From assembly GCA_900317555.1 (NCBI GenBank), contig ONHF01000019.1, positions 1-64,000 on the forward strand: DNA of 64,000 nt. The letters run 5' to 3'. Origin of the DNA: an uncultured Lachnospiraceae bacterium (GTDB lineage: Bacteria > Bacillota > Clostridia > Lachnospirales > Lachnospiraceae). Below are positions 28,726 to 36,823 of this stretch, piece after piece; the stretch's first letter is position 1; the number at the start of each line of letters is the position of its first letter. The translations under genes and the position numbers were made by a program. The notes below the pieces were generated by a model, which worked only from the letters and a program-made list of their open reading frames with translations, did no database searches and was not told the DNA's origin.

Positions 28726-29946
28726 ATGAAAAAACCAGACAAAAGAAATGACGTAACGGCGCTGGATAAAGCCATATTTCATCTTGTCGAAAAGAATGCC
28801 TTCGAGATTTGCCTGATCGTGATTCTCGGAATCTCTTTGTATGCCCGGATCGTCATGATTCCGAACTGTGTTCTGTCGGCAGACTACAACAACTTTATTG
28901 TCCCCTGGGTAAATAAATATCGGGAACTTGGAATCGTTAACGGACTTGCAACGAAAGTTGGCGACTATTATGTCCCTTACAATGTGCTGCTTGCCATTAT
29001 TGCGCAGCTGCCTTGTGAACCGTATCTGTCGCTTTCGGTGGTTCATTTGACGGCTGAGTATCTTGGCGCTTATTTTCTGTTTAAAATAATCACACTGGTG
29101 CTTGATGAAAAACACGGGCAGTCAATATCTCCTTCATCTCGCCGGAGAAACCGCAAAATGGCTGCGGTCATTGCTGCCTGCACATTGTTCCTGCCATCCG
29201 TGCTGATGAATGCCTCTCTCTGGAAACAGTGCGACAGTCTGTATACATGCGCGATCATCATCAGTTTGTATCTTGTGCTGTCAAGACGTTACGCAGCCGG
29301 CTTTACGATCTATGCATTTGGACTTTGCCTGAAGCTGCAGGCTGTCTTTTTTCTGCCGTTTCTTGTCATCCTTTATCTTGCAAGGAAAGACTTTTCTATC
29401 TTCGAGTTCTTCAAGCTTCCGCTTATGTATATACTGACGGGGCTTCCTGCAGTGATTTGCGGCCGCCGTTTTCAGGATGTCTATAAGACATATCTGAGAG
29501 CAACCGGCGAGTATGACGGCATGGCAATAAACAGCGCGAATTTCTATCAGCTGGGCCTTGGAGACTATCCGGGGCTTCATCGGACGGCGACGGCAGCCTG
29601 CATTGCAATTTTCGGATTCGCAGCGTTATATATTATTTATAAGGCTGCCAGTATGAATCTGGAAAAATGGCTATATCTGGCTTCGTGGGTGGTCTGGACA
29701 GCATTTATGTTTTTGCCTGCCATGCATGAAAGATACGATTATGCGGCAATCATTCTGATCAGCGCATTTACGTGGATGCGCCGGAAGCAGATATATGTCA
29801 GCCTCGTTCTGATTGTTTCATCTGTTGTAACATACAGCAATGCAATGCTTGGAGGATCGAACATACCGATGGCGTTTATGGCGCTCCTTTGCGTGGCAGC
29901 ATATGCGGCCTACACTGTACAAGGGGTCAGGGAATTATCGGTGTAG
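28726..29946 (+). CDS. GT-C mannosyltransferase-like membrane protein
   Basis: The 406-residue polytopic protein has about nine hydrophobic segments. Characteristic motifs are SADYNNFIVPWVNKYRELG (about 49-67, the acidic first loop), SLWKQCDSLYTC (about 165), LCLKLQAVFFLPFL, and FLPAMHERYDYAAI near the end. This set (SLWxQxDSxY, LKxQAxxxLP, MHERY) marks the Firmicute GT-C membrane mannosyl/galactosyltransferase-like group that uses polyprenyl-linked sugars. An RBS AAGGGGGAAG lies further upstream, next to a five-codon mini-ORF whose stop overlaps this ATG (see findings). The product is unknown. Confidence 0.8.
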   Translation: MKKPDKRNDVTALDKAIFHLVEKNAFEICLIVILGISLYARIVMIPNCVLSADYNNFIVPWVNKYRELGIVNGLATKVGDYYVPYNVLLAIIAQLPCEPYLSLSVVHLTAEYLGAYFLFKIITLVLDEKHGQSISPSSRRRNRKMAAVIAACTLFLPSVLMNASLWKQCDSLYTCAIIISLYLVLSRRYAAGFTIYAFGLCLKLQAVFFLPFLVILYLARKDFSIFEFFKLPLMYILTGLPAVICGRRFQDVYKTYLRATGEYDGMAINSANFYQLGLGDYPGLHRTATAACIAIFGFAALYIIYKAASMNLEKWLYLASWVVWTAFMFLPAMHERYDYAAIILISAFTWMRRKQIYVSLVLIVSSVVTYSNAMLGGSNIPMAFMALLCVAAYAAYTVQGVRELSV

Positions 29947-30054
29947 CAGAATGATTGAACCGGTAACGCGTCGGGTCCGCTGAATAGCTGAAAGGTTAAC
30001 GCAAAAATGGATTGAGCTGTACTGTCTTAGCGGCAGACGCACCGGAGGAGGAAT

Positions 30055-31299
30055 ATGAGAATTCTGATCGTCAATAAATTCCTGTACCCGAACGGAGGGT
30101 CCGAGACATATATCTTCGGGATCGGCGAACAGCTTCGTAAGATGGGGCATGAAGTGCAGTATTTCGGCATGGAACATGAAGGCCGGATCGTGGGAAATCA
30201 TGCGGACAGCTATACCGAACCGATCGATTTTCATGAGCGGCGGCTGCGGACGCTCGCTTATCCGTTCAAAATCATTTATTCCAAAGAGGCGCGGCAGAAG
30301 ATTCGTGTTGTTTTGGAGGATTTTCATCCGGATGTCGTGCATCTGAATAACATTAACTTTCAGCTGACACCGTCCGTTATTGATGAGGTAAAGGCTTTTG
30401 ATCCCTCGATCCGGATTGTCTACACGGCGCATGACATGCAGTGGGTCTGCCCGAATCACATGATGCGGGTTCCTGCCACGGGAGAATTATGCAGGAAATG
30501 TCTGGACGGGGATTTCCGTTTCTGCACGCAGCAGCGCTGCATTCACAACTCGAGACTGCGGAGTCTGATCGGTCAGAAGGAAGCGGAGTTTTACAGAAAA
30601 CGCCACACTTACCGTCAGGTGGACACGATCATTTGTCCGAGCAATTTCATCCGCCGGCTTCTCGAGACAAATCCGGATCTGAATGGAAGATGTGTAACCT
30701 TACATAACTTCGCGAATCTGAATCCGGACCGGACTCGCGGAGATGTACTGCCGGAGCTGCTGCGCGGTATCGGACCGTATGTTCTTTATTACGGAAGATA
30801 TGATCAGGAAAAAGGTGTGAATCTTGTACTGGAGGCGGCGAAGAGGCTGCCGGAGATTCCGTTTGTTCTGGCCGGAAAAGGAGAACTGCAGGAGCAGGTG
30901 GAGGCCGCGGCCGGCGCGGGCAAGGAGCAAACGCTGATAAATCTGGGCTTCCTTGGCGGAGAACCGCTGTATTCGGTGATCCGTCATGCGGCTTTTACGG
31001 TTTTTCCTTCGACATGGTACGAGAATTATCCGTATTCGGTTCTGGAGCCGATACTTCTGGGAGTCCCTGTAATTGGCAGCAGAATTGGCGGTGTTCCGGA
31101 GATTATTAAAGAGGGTGTTACCGGAGATTTGTTTGAGGCCGGGAATTGCCGGGAGCTGACAGAGAAGATCAATGCTCTGTGGAAAGATAGAGAGCGGCAG
31201 GAGCAATATCGCGGGAACTGTCTTGAGGAGCATTTTGATACGCCGGAGGAGTATTGCGGGGAACTTGTGAAAATTTATCAACTTGAATATAAGCTTTGA
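30055..31299 (+). CDS. GT4 glycosyltransferase with Cys-rich insert
   Basis: A strong RBS (GGAGGAGGA, 4-base spacing) precedes the ATG. The 414-residue GT-B protein begins MRILIVNKFLYPNGGSETYI. After HLNNINFQLTPSVIDEV it carries a Cys-rich loop (WVCPNH, LCRKCLDG, FCTQQRCIHN; about residues 138-166) that is usual in this GT4 subfamily and may bind a metal. The donor domain has YVLYYGRYDQEKGVNLVLEA, FVLAGKGEL and FPSTWYENYPYSVLEPIL with the E-x7-E-like site. It is the last recognised gene of the large glycan locus before a change of gene content. Confidence 0.88.
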   Translation: MRILIVNKFLYPNGGSETYIFGIGEQLRKMGHEVQYFGMEHEGRIVGNHADSYTEPIDFHERRLRTLAYPFKIIYSKEARQKIRVVLEDFHPDVVHLNNINFQLTPSVIDEVKAFDPSIRIVYTAHDMQWVCPNHMMRVPATGELCRKCLDGDFRFCTQQRCIHNSRLRSLIGQKEAEFYRKRHTYRQVDTIICPSNFIRRLLETNPDLNGRCVTLHNFANLNPDRTRGDVLPELLRGIGPYVLYYGRYDQEKGVNLVLEAAKRLPEIPFVLAGKGELQEQVEAAAGAGKEQTLINLGFLGGEPLYSVIRHAAFTVFPSTWYENYPYSVLEPILLGVPVIGSRIGGVPEIIKEGVTGDLFEAGNCRELTEKINALWKDRERQEQYRGNCLEEHFDTPEEYCGELVKIYQLEYKL

Positions 31300-31315
31300 A
31301 ATAAGAGGAATTCAG

Positions 31316-31753
31316 ATGCTGAAGATATATTTTGGCGACATGGACAATGCCATATTTAATACTGAAATTTACTTCAAGAATGATTATGATCCGGAATGGT
31401 TGAATGATCCGGTTGTCAGACAGATGATTCTTGATGTGGACAGTTCTGTCGTACTGAGCAGCGGGGCAATAGACAGTCCTGTGATGGGGGTCATTCCTCC
31501 GACGAGTCTGTCGGGAGGAGTGAAGACTTTGATACTCATTCTGAAAGAACCTGAGAAGGTATTCAACGCTTCTAATTGTGGCGACAACTGTGCGGGATGG
31601 CTGCTGCGGATGGGTAAGGAACGAGACGTGACAATCAATCTTAGGCATATTATGGATTTTGGGGACGAAGCATTTGAAATCTATGTGATGAATGACAATG
31701 TAGTAGTTACCAATATGATGGATCTGCTGAAGACAGCAGGAAGGTACGTTTGA
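31316..31753 (+). CDS. DUF4869 protein
   Basis: I place the start at ATG 31316, with AGAGGAA 5 bases upstream; an earlier in-frame ATG (31283) lies inside the GT4 gene. The 145-residue protein reads MLKIYFGDMDNAIFNTEIYF at the start, ends near MMDLLKTAGRYV, and has a central GDNCAGWLLRMG. This matches DUF4869, a small family from clostridial genomes with no known function. No signal peptide or membrane segment is visible. It precedes a P-loop ATPase gene by a single base, and the two are probably a functional pair. Confidence 0.7.
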   Translation: MLKIYFGDMDNAIFNTEIYFKNDYDPEWLNDPVVRQMILDVDSSVVLSSGAIDSPVMGVIPPTSLSGGVKTLILILKEPEKVFNASNCGDNCAGWLLRMGKERDVTINLRHIMDFGDEAFEIYVMNDNVVVTNMMDLLKTAGRYV

Positions 31754-31754
31754 A

Positions 31755-32306
31755 ATGAAAGGAAGCCGTCACATTCGGATCAGCAATCGGAAGCTAACGT
31801 ATGAATTTACCATCCGGAGGAATCTGACGATCATCCGGGGCGACAGCGCAACGGGAAAAACGACTCTGATTGGAATGATCCGGGAATTCAATCTGCAGGG
31901 GGAGGACTCCGGGGTACAGATCTCCAGCAGCAGTCCGTGCGTTGTCGTCGAGGGACAGAACTGGGAGAAACAATTGAGGGAACTCGATGAAGACAGCGTT
32001 GTCTTTATTGATGAAGGAAACCGGTTTGTTTCCTCGCGGCGTTTTGCAGAAGTAGCTCGGGCCAGCAGCAACTACTATGTCATTGTCACCCGTGAGAACT
32101 TATATTCCCTTCCTTACAGTGTAACGGAAATATATGGGATTCACAGTGCGGGAAAGTACAACTCCATTCAGAAAGTGTATCATGAATTCTATCGGATTTA
32201 TGGAGAGAAAAACAATGCCGGCCTCGAAAAAGTAAATGAGATTATTACAGAGGACAGTAATTCGGGGTATCAGTTTTTCCGGGCTTCATGCAGGAAGGAT
32301 GTATAA
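31755..32306 (+). CDS. P-loop ATPase, partner of DUF4869, probably short form
   Basis: The 183-residue protein has Walker A IIRGDSATGKTTLIGMI (about 27-43), a Walker-B-like SVVFIDEGNRFV (about 82-93), and a sensor-like NYYVIVTREN. The C-terminus holds ITEDSNSGYQFFRASC, which resembles the opening of a TOPRIM-like domain (acidic E-D followed by an S-G turn), but the protein stops 8 residues later. From memory, homologues paired with DUF4869 genes can run on for another 80 or so residues, so this may be a truncated form. No membrane segment is seen. Function is unknown; ATP binding is the only safe statement. Confidence 0.65.
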   Translation: MKGSRHIRISNRKLTYEFTIRRNLTIIRGDSATGKTTLIGMIREFNLQGEDSGVQISSSSPCVVVEGQNWEKQLRELDEDSVVFIDEGNRFVSSRRFAEVARASSNYYVIVTRENLYSLPYSVTEIYGIHSAGKYNSIQKVYHEFYRIYGEKNNAGLEKVNEIITEDSNSGYQFFRASCRKDV

Positions 32307-32347
32307 GATGTAAGGCAGCCTGCCACTCACCAGATTTTATAAAATTA

Positions 32348-32376
32348 TTTTAAAATTTTGAAACCCGTTGTATAAT
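32348..32376 (+). promoter_or_regulatory. Predicted promoter of the rnf operon
   Basis: The -10 box TATAAT (32371-32376) is perfect. A poor -35 (TTTTAA, 32348-32353) sits 17 bp upstream in an AT-rich tract that could also act as an UP element. A start near 32383 would give a leader of about 125 bases before rnfC. The better-looking TTGAAA at 32358 is only 7 bp from the -10 and cannot be its -35 box. Confidence 0.5.
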
Positions 32377-32392
32377 GACGCTGTATGTGATC

Positions 32393-32468
32393 GATGATTT
32401 AATAAAATATTTATAAAAATCATCTTTCAGCCGCAGTCCCGCGCCGATCCAAACTGTAGGGGCGGCGC
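32393..32468 (+). promoter_or_regulatory. Structured 5' leader of rnfC
   Basis: Between the promoter and rnfC are two possible stem-loops. One has arms GATGATTT (32393-32400) and AAATCATC (32417-32424), a perfect 8-bp stem around an AT-rich loop. The other has arms GCGCCG (32441-32446) and CGGCGC (32463-32468). Neither is followed by a long T-run, so this is not a clear terminator. It does not match a riboswitch that I recognise by eye. Confidence 0.3.
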
Positions 32469-32508
32469 TGCCGCTGACACATGAAATTTATGAAGGGGGA
32501 ACAACATT

Positions 32509-33843
32509 ATGTTCTTACGTGCTAAGCATTTAAGCAGCATCGATGCAGGCCACTACAAGAATACGGCAAGCCACGCGACAGAAGTAATGCCGGTTCCGGA
32601 CGTGGTGAAGATTTCCATGTCCCAGAATATCGGCGCTCCTTGCAAACCTCTTGTTGCCAAGGGCGATACCGTAAAGGTAGGGCAGAAGATCGGTGACACA
32701 GATGCTTTCTTACATGTTCCGGTGCACTCCAGTGTGTCCGGTACGGTAACAGGCATCGAGACGATGACCAATGCGATGGGCGGCCAGGATACGTTTGTTG
32801 TTATTGAAACGGATAAGCTTCAGACAATGGATGAGAATATCAAGGCGCCGGTCGTAACGGATCACAAGAGCTTTGTAGCTGCAATCAAGGAGAGCGGCCT
32901 TGTCGGTATGGGCGGCGCTACCTTCCCTGCATGGCTCAAGTATGATCCCAAGAACCTTGAGGACATCAAGTACATTATTGTCAACGGCGCGGAGTGCGAG
33001 CCTTATCTTACATCCGACCACAGGACAATGCTTGAAGACGCGCAGAATGTTCTTGACGGCGCGCAGGCACTTGTCAAATATCTGGGCGCGGAAAAGGCAT
33101 ATATCGCGATCGAGAGCAACAAGCAGGATGCGATTGATAACTTCAACCGTATGATTGCGCAGCAGAAGCTTTCCAATATCGAGACATTCCCGCTGCAGGC
33201 GAGATATCCGAAGGGCGCAGAGCGTGTTTTGATTTATGAAGTGACCGGACAGACCTGCGACGCGGGCGTACTGCCGGCATCTCTGGGCGTTATTGTTGCC
33301 AACGTTTCCTCTACTGCATTTATCGGACAGTATCTGAAGGACGGTGTTCCGCTGATTCAGAGAAGAGTGACGGTAGACGGCGACGCGGTCGCGAACCCGA
33401 AGAACGTAATGGTTCCGTTCGGCACGATGATCGCGGATCTGATCGCTTTCTGCGGCGGATACAAGGCAGAGCCCAGAAAGATTCTGCTCGGCGGCCCCAT
33501 GATGGGACGCGCGGTCTATACAGACGCGCAGCCTACGACGAAGGCCAATAACGGCATTCTCGCTTTCACAGCCGCGAAGGCGGCTCTTCCGGAAGAGACA
33601 GCCTGCATCAGCTGCGGCAGATGTCATGACGCCTGCCCGTTCGGCCTGCTTCCCGTCAAGTACGCGGACGCGTATGAGAGGAAAGATGTTCAGATGCTCC
33701 GCGAGCTGAAGGTCATGCAGTGTATGGAGTGCGGCAGCTGCTCGTTCGTATGCCCCGCGCACAGACCGCTCGTTTTCATGAACAAGCTCGGCAAGGCGAT
33801 GGTTAAGGAAGCGGATAAGAAGGAGGCTGCTAAGAATGGCTGA
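32509..33843 (+). CDS. rnfC: Rnf complex subunit RnfC
   Basis: RnfC is the NADH-binding, membrane-peripheral subunit of the ion-translocating ferredoxin:NAD+ oxidoreductase. Seen here: an N-terminal domain with PVHSSVSGTVTGIE, the flavin/NADH-binding stretch KESGLVGMGGATFPAWLKY (about 128-146), and NGAECEPYLTSDHR. Two ferredoxin-type cluster motifs, CISCGRCHDACP (about 365) and CMECGSCSFVCP (about 405), lie near the C-terminus. At 444 residues it has the compact form found in clostridia and acetogens. A strong RBS (GAAGGGGGAA) precedes the ATG. It heads the operon and overlaps rnfD by 8 bases. Confidence 0.96.
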   Translation: MFLRAKHLSSIDAGHYKNTASHATEVMPVPDVVKISMSQNIGAPCKPLVAKGDTVKVGQKIGDTDAFLHVPVHSSVSGTVTGIETMTNAMGGQDTFVVIETDKLQTMDENIKAPVVTDHKSFVAAIKESGLVGMGGATFPAWLKYDPKNLEDIKYIIVNGAECEPYLTSDHRTMLEDAQNVLDGAQALVKYLGAEKAYIAIESNKQDAIDNFNRMIAQQKLSNIETFPLQARYPKGAERVLIYEVTGQTCDAGVLPASLGVIVANVSSTAFIGQYLKDGVPLIQRRVTVDGDAVANPKNVMVPFGTMIADLIAFCGGYKAEPRKILLGGPMMGRAVYTDAQPTTKANNGILAFTAAKAALPEETACISCGRCHDACPFGLLPVKYADAYERKDVQMLRELKVMQCMECGSCSFVCPAHRPLVFMNKLGKAMVKEADKKEAAKNG

Positions 33844-34900
33844 CAATAGATTCAAAACAGGACTTCTTGTAACGAATTCTCCTCATGTTTCCACAACGCT
33901 GGATACCAGAAGGACCATGCTGTATGTGCTGATCGCACTGATCCCCGCTGCAGCGGCTTCCACAATCTTCTTTGGCTTCGGCGCTCTGATTCGTATTCTT
34001 CTGGGCATGGTCTTCGGCGTGGCATTTGAATATTGCTACAACAAGATCATGAAGAAGCCCGACACAACCCGTGATCTTTCCTGCTGTGTTACCGGTGCAA
34101 TCCTCGCGATGAATGTGCCCGCGAATTTCCCGATCTGGATGCTCGCCATCGGCGTCGGCGTTGCGATCGTAATCGTAAAGTGCCTGTATGGAGGCATCGG
34201 ACGCAATATCGCAAACCCTGCTCTTGTAGGCCGTGCGGTACTGCTTCTGAGCTGGACTTCCTATATGACAACCTGGCCGCTTACGAGATTCCAGATTGAT
34301 TCCGGAGTTTATGACGGCGTTACCGGCGCGACACCGCTTGGTGATATTGCAAACAAAACGCTGGGTCAGGCACACTACACACTGACCGATATGTTCCTTG
34401 GCAATACCGGCGGAGCGCTTGGCGAGACCTGTGCGCTCGCGATTCTGATCGGCGGTCTGTTCCTGATCTGGAAGAAGATTATCAGCCCGATTATTCCGTG
34501 TGCGTTCATCGGAACTGTTTTTGTGATTTCGGTGATCTACTACGCATTCAATCCGGTCGGTGTACCCGGATACAACGCGTTTACGATGGGTATCTTCAAT
34601 GTCCTGGCCGGCGGCGTGATGTTCGGCGCGTTCTTCTGCGCGACGGACTATGTCACAAGCCCGATCATGAAGAGAGGAAAGCTGATCTTCGGTATCGGAT
34701 GCGGTGCCCTGACCATGATGATCCGTATTCTCGGAGCTTATCCGGAAGGCGTATCTTTCGCGATCCTTCTGATGAACGTCGTCACACCGTTGATTGACCG
34801 TTATTCGGAACGCTCATTCTACGGTATCGCTGCGGCGGAAAAGGCTGCGAAGAAAGCCGCAAAGGAAGCTGCTTCCACAGGAAAGGAGGCTGCAAAATAA
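33836..34900 (+). CDS. rnfD: Rnf complex subunit RnfD
   Basis: RnfD is an integral membrane subunit that carries covalently bound FMN and is thought to be part of the ion path. The 354-residue protein has about nine hydrophobic segments. The flavinylation site lies in YDGVTGATPLGD (about 158-169), where the Thr of TGAT is the expected FMN attachment residue. The C-terminus ends in an Ala/Lys-rich tail (EKAAKKAAKEAASTGKEAAK). The ATG has AGGAGG in the end of rnfC. Its TAA overlaps the ATG of rnfG by one base, showing tight coupling. Confidence 0.95.
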   Translation: MADNRFKTGLLVTNSPHVSTTLDTRRTMLYVLIALIPAAAASTIFFGFGALIRILLGMVFGVAFEYCYNKIMKKPDTTRDLSCCVTGAILAMNVPANFPIWMLAIGVGVAIVIVKCLYGGIGRNIANPALVGRAVLLLSWTSYMTTWPLTRFQIDSGVYDGVTGATPLGDIANKTLGQAHYTLTDMFLGNTGGALGETCALAILIGGLFLIWKKIISPIIPCAFIGTVFVISVIYYAFNPVGVPGYNAFTMGIFNVLAGGVMFGAFFCATDYVTSPIMKRGKLIFGIGCGALTMMIRILGAYPEGVSFAILLMNVVTPLIDRYSERSFYGIAAAEKAAKKAAKEAASTGKEAAK

Positions 34901-35481
34901 TGGCTGAGACGAAGAACAGTAATTTCAAGGAATATGTTTATCCTGTTATCATTCTGACTGTAATCGCCATGGTTGCGACGCTGCTTCTGGCAATCACGAA
35001 CAATGTCACAACCGGCGTCATCGAACAGAGAGCGATTCAGGCTGCCAATGAGGCAAGAATGAAAGTGCTTCCGGACGGCGACAGCTTCAAGCAGCTTGAT
35101 GTCAAGAAGTACGCTTCTTCAACAGACGGCAGCGCAAACGTGACCGAAGCGTATGCTGCGGAGAACGGTGCGGGTGATGTTTTCACGGTTGTTACGAAGT
35201 CTTTCGGCGGCGATCTTACAATGATGGTCGGCGTCGGCAAGGACGGCGCGATTACCGGTGTCACGGTAACAGCGCATTCGGATACGCCGGGCGTCGGCAC
35301 AAAAGATCAGGATCCGGATTATCTTGCACAGTATGACGGCAAGAAAGAGCTGACATCGGAAGATGTCAAGAAAGAGTCCGGCTTCCAGTTTATTTCCGGC
35401 GCGTCTGTTTCGGGCGGCGCGATTCACAAGGGTGTTTACGCAGCGCTCGAGCAGTATAAAGAGTTAGGAGGTGCACAGTAA
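34900..35481 (+). CDS. rnfG: Rnf complex subunit RnfG (FMN-binding domain)
   Basis: RnfG has one N-terminal membrane anchor (YVYPVIILTVIAMVATLLLA) and an extracytoplasmic FMN-binding domain that receives FMN from ApbE. The domain shows VTAHSDTPGVGTKDQDPDYL and, near the end, FISGASVSGGAIHKGV. The usual flavinylation motif is SGAT-x-T with FMN on the last Thr; here that residue is Ser171 (codon 35410-35412), a point raised in the findings. Length (193 residues) and gene order are normal for the family. The gene overlaps rnfE by one base. Confidence 0.93.
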   Translation: MAETKNSNFKEYVYPVIILTVIAMVATLLLAITNNVTTGVIEQRAIQAANEARMKVLPDGDSFKQLDVKKYASSTDGSANVTEAYAAENGAGDVFTVVTKSFGGDLTMMVGVGKDGAITGVTVTAHSDTPGVGTKDQDPDYLAQYDGKKELTSEDVKKESGFQFISGASVSGGAIHKGVYAALEQYKELGGAQ

Positions 35482-36218
35482 TGGCAGAAGCAAAGAAGAG
35501 TAAACTCAGCATTCTGACCAACGGCCTCATCAAAGAGAATCCTGTGCTGGTGCTGGTCATCGGTACCTGCCCTACACTGGCTACATCGACATCGGTTGAG
35601 ACCGGATTGGGCATGGGTCTGGCTGCAACGGCAGTTCTGATCTGTTCCAACATGGTAATTTCCGCGCTGCACAAGTTTATTCCGGATAAGGTAAGAATCC
35701 CCTGCTTTATCACGGTTATCGCAGCGTTCGTTACAATCGTGCAGATGATTCTGCAGGCGTTTGTTCCTTCGCTCTACGCGGCTCTGGGACTTTACCTGCC
35801 TCTGATCGTTGTTAACTGCATCATCCTCGGCCGTGCCGAGATGTTCGCGTCCAAGAACAGCGTGATTGATTCCGCTCTCGATGGTATCGGCATGGGCCTT
35901 GGCTTTACGTTCACACTCTGTGTGATGGGTTCAATCCGTGAAATCCTCGGCAGCGGAACATGGCTTGCAGGCGACTGGTTCGGCCTTGCGCCCGGATTCA
36001 AGGGAATCCAGCTGCAGGCGGCTCTGGGTATCCCCGGCATGGGCATCATGACGATGGTTCCCGGCGGCTTCTTCGTATTCGCCTGTGTAATGGCATTTGT
36101 TCACTTTATCACAAAGGACAAGTCGAAGATCCGCAATTCCTTCGGCTGCGACGGCTGCGCGATGCAGGGCGTCTGCTCCGATGACGATAAAGCGGCGGAG
36201 AAAGGAGCGGCAGCATAA
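35481..36218 (+). CDS. rnfE: Rnf complex subunit RnfE
   Basis: RnfE is a membrane subunit homologous to RnfA and forms with it the core that coordinates an iron-sulfur cluster within the membrane. Six hydrophobic segments are seen over residues 1-215. Conserved features are LVLVIGTCPTLATSTS in the first helices, with the cluster Cys, and YLPLIVVNCIILGRAE with a second one in the middle. A hydrophilic tail, FGCDGCAMQGVCSDDD, adds three more Cys residues. RBS GGAGGTG precedes the ATG, and the stop overlaps the rnfA start. Confidence 0.95.
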   Translation: MAEAKKSKLSILTNGLIKENPVLVLVIGTCPTLATSTSVETGLGMGLAATAVLICSNMVISALHKFIPDKVRIPCFITVIAAFVTIVQMILQAFVPSLYAALGLYLPLIVVNCIILGRAEMFASKNSVIDSALDGIGMGLGFTFTLCVMGSIREILGSGTWLAGDWFGLAPGFKGIQLQAALGIPGMGIMTMVPGGFFVFACVMAFVHFITKDKSKIRNSFGCDGCAMQGVCSDDDKAAEKGAAA

Positions 36219-36808
36219 TGAGCACAATTTCCAGCATGATCATTATCATTATCGGGATGATCACGGTTAACAACTACCCGCTGTCCCAGTTCCTCGGCAT
36301 CTGCCCGTTCCTCGGCGTTTCGACGGATCTGGACTCCGCGAAGGGCATGGGCATTGCCGTAGCATTTGTTATGACACTGGCTACAGCAGTTACCTGGTGC
36401 ATTCAGACCTTTATTCTGAACCCGCTTGGAATCGGCTATCTGCAGACAGTTTCCTTTATTCTGGTCATCGCGGCGCTCGTGCAGTTCATCGAGATGTTCA
36501 TGAAGAAGAACATGCCCGCTCTTTACAAGAGTATGGGTATTTACCTTCCGCTGATTACAACGAACTGCGCTGTTCTGGGCGTCTGCATTGATAACTTCAA
36601 CAAGCAGTACAACTTCTTCCAGTCGATTGCACAGGCATTCGGCGGCGGACTTGGTTTCTGGCTCGCACTTGCAATCATGGCAGGTGTTCGTTCCAAGCTT
36701 GTTGATCAGTCAAGAATCCCGAAGTCTTTCCATGGCGTTCCGATCGTTCTTACGACCGCTTCGATCCTCGCGATTTCTTTCATGGGATTCAATGGAATGT
36801 TCAAGTAA
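36218..36808 (+). CDS. rnfA: Rnf complex subunit RnfA
   Basis: RnfA is the partner of RnfE, with six membrane segments in 196 residues and inverted topology. It shows NNYPLSQFLGICPFLGVST near the N-terminus and YLPLITTNCAVLGVCIDN in the middle; the Cys in each half-helix motif is thought to hold a cluster with RnfE. The C-terminus GVPIVLTTASILAISFMGF is typical. It starts at the TAATG overlap with rnfE and ends 15 bases before rnfB. Confidence 0.95.
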   Translation: MSTISSMIIIIIGMITVNNYPLSQFLGICPFLGVSTDLDSAKGMGIAVAFVMTLATAVTWCIQTFILNPLGIGYLQTVSFILVIAALVQFIEMFMKKNMPALYKSMGIYLPLITTNCAVLGVCIDNFNKQYNFFQSIAQAFGGGLGFWLALAIMAGVRSKLVDQSRIPKSFHGVPIVLTTASILAISFMGFNGMFK

Positions 36809-36823
36809 GGGAGGGCGCTACGG

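Noticed and set aside
32358..32376. TTGAAA followed by TATAAT as the rnf promoter
   Set aside because: The two boxes are only 7 bp apart, so they cannot be used together; only the TATAAT is kept.
32710..33855. A 381-codon minus-strand frame opposite rnfC
   Set aside because: rnfC is certain from its flavin and ferredoxin motifs, and the antisense frame has no domain signature.
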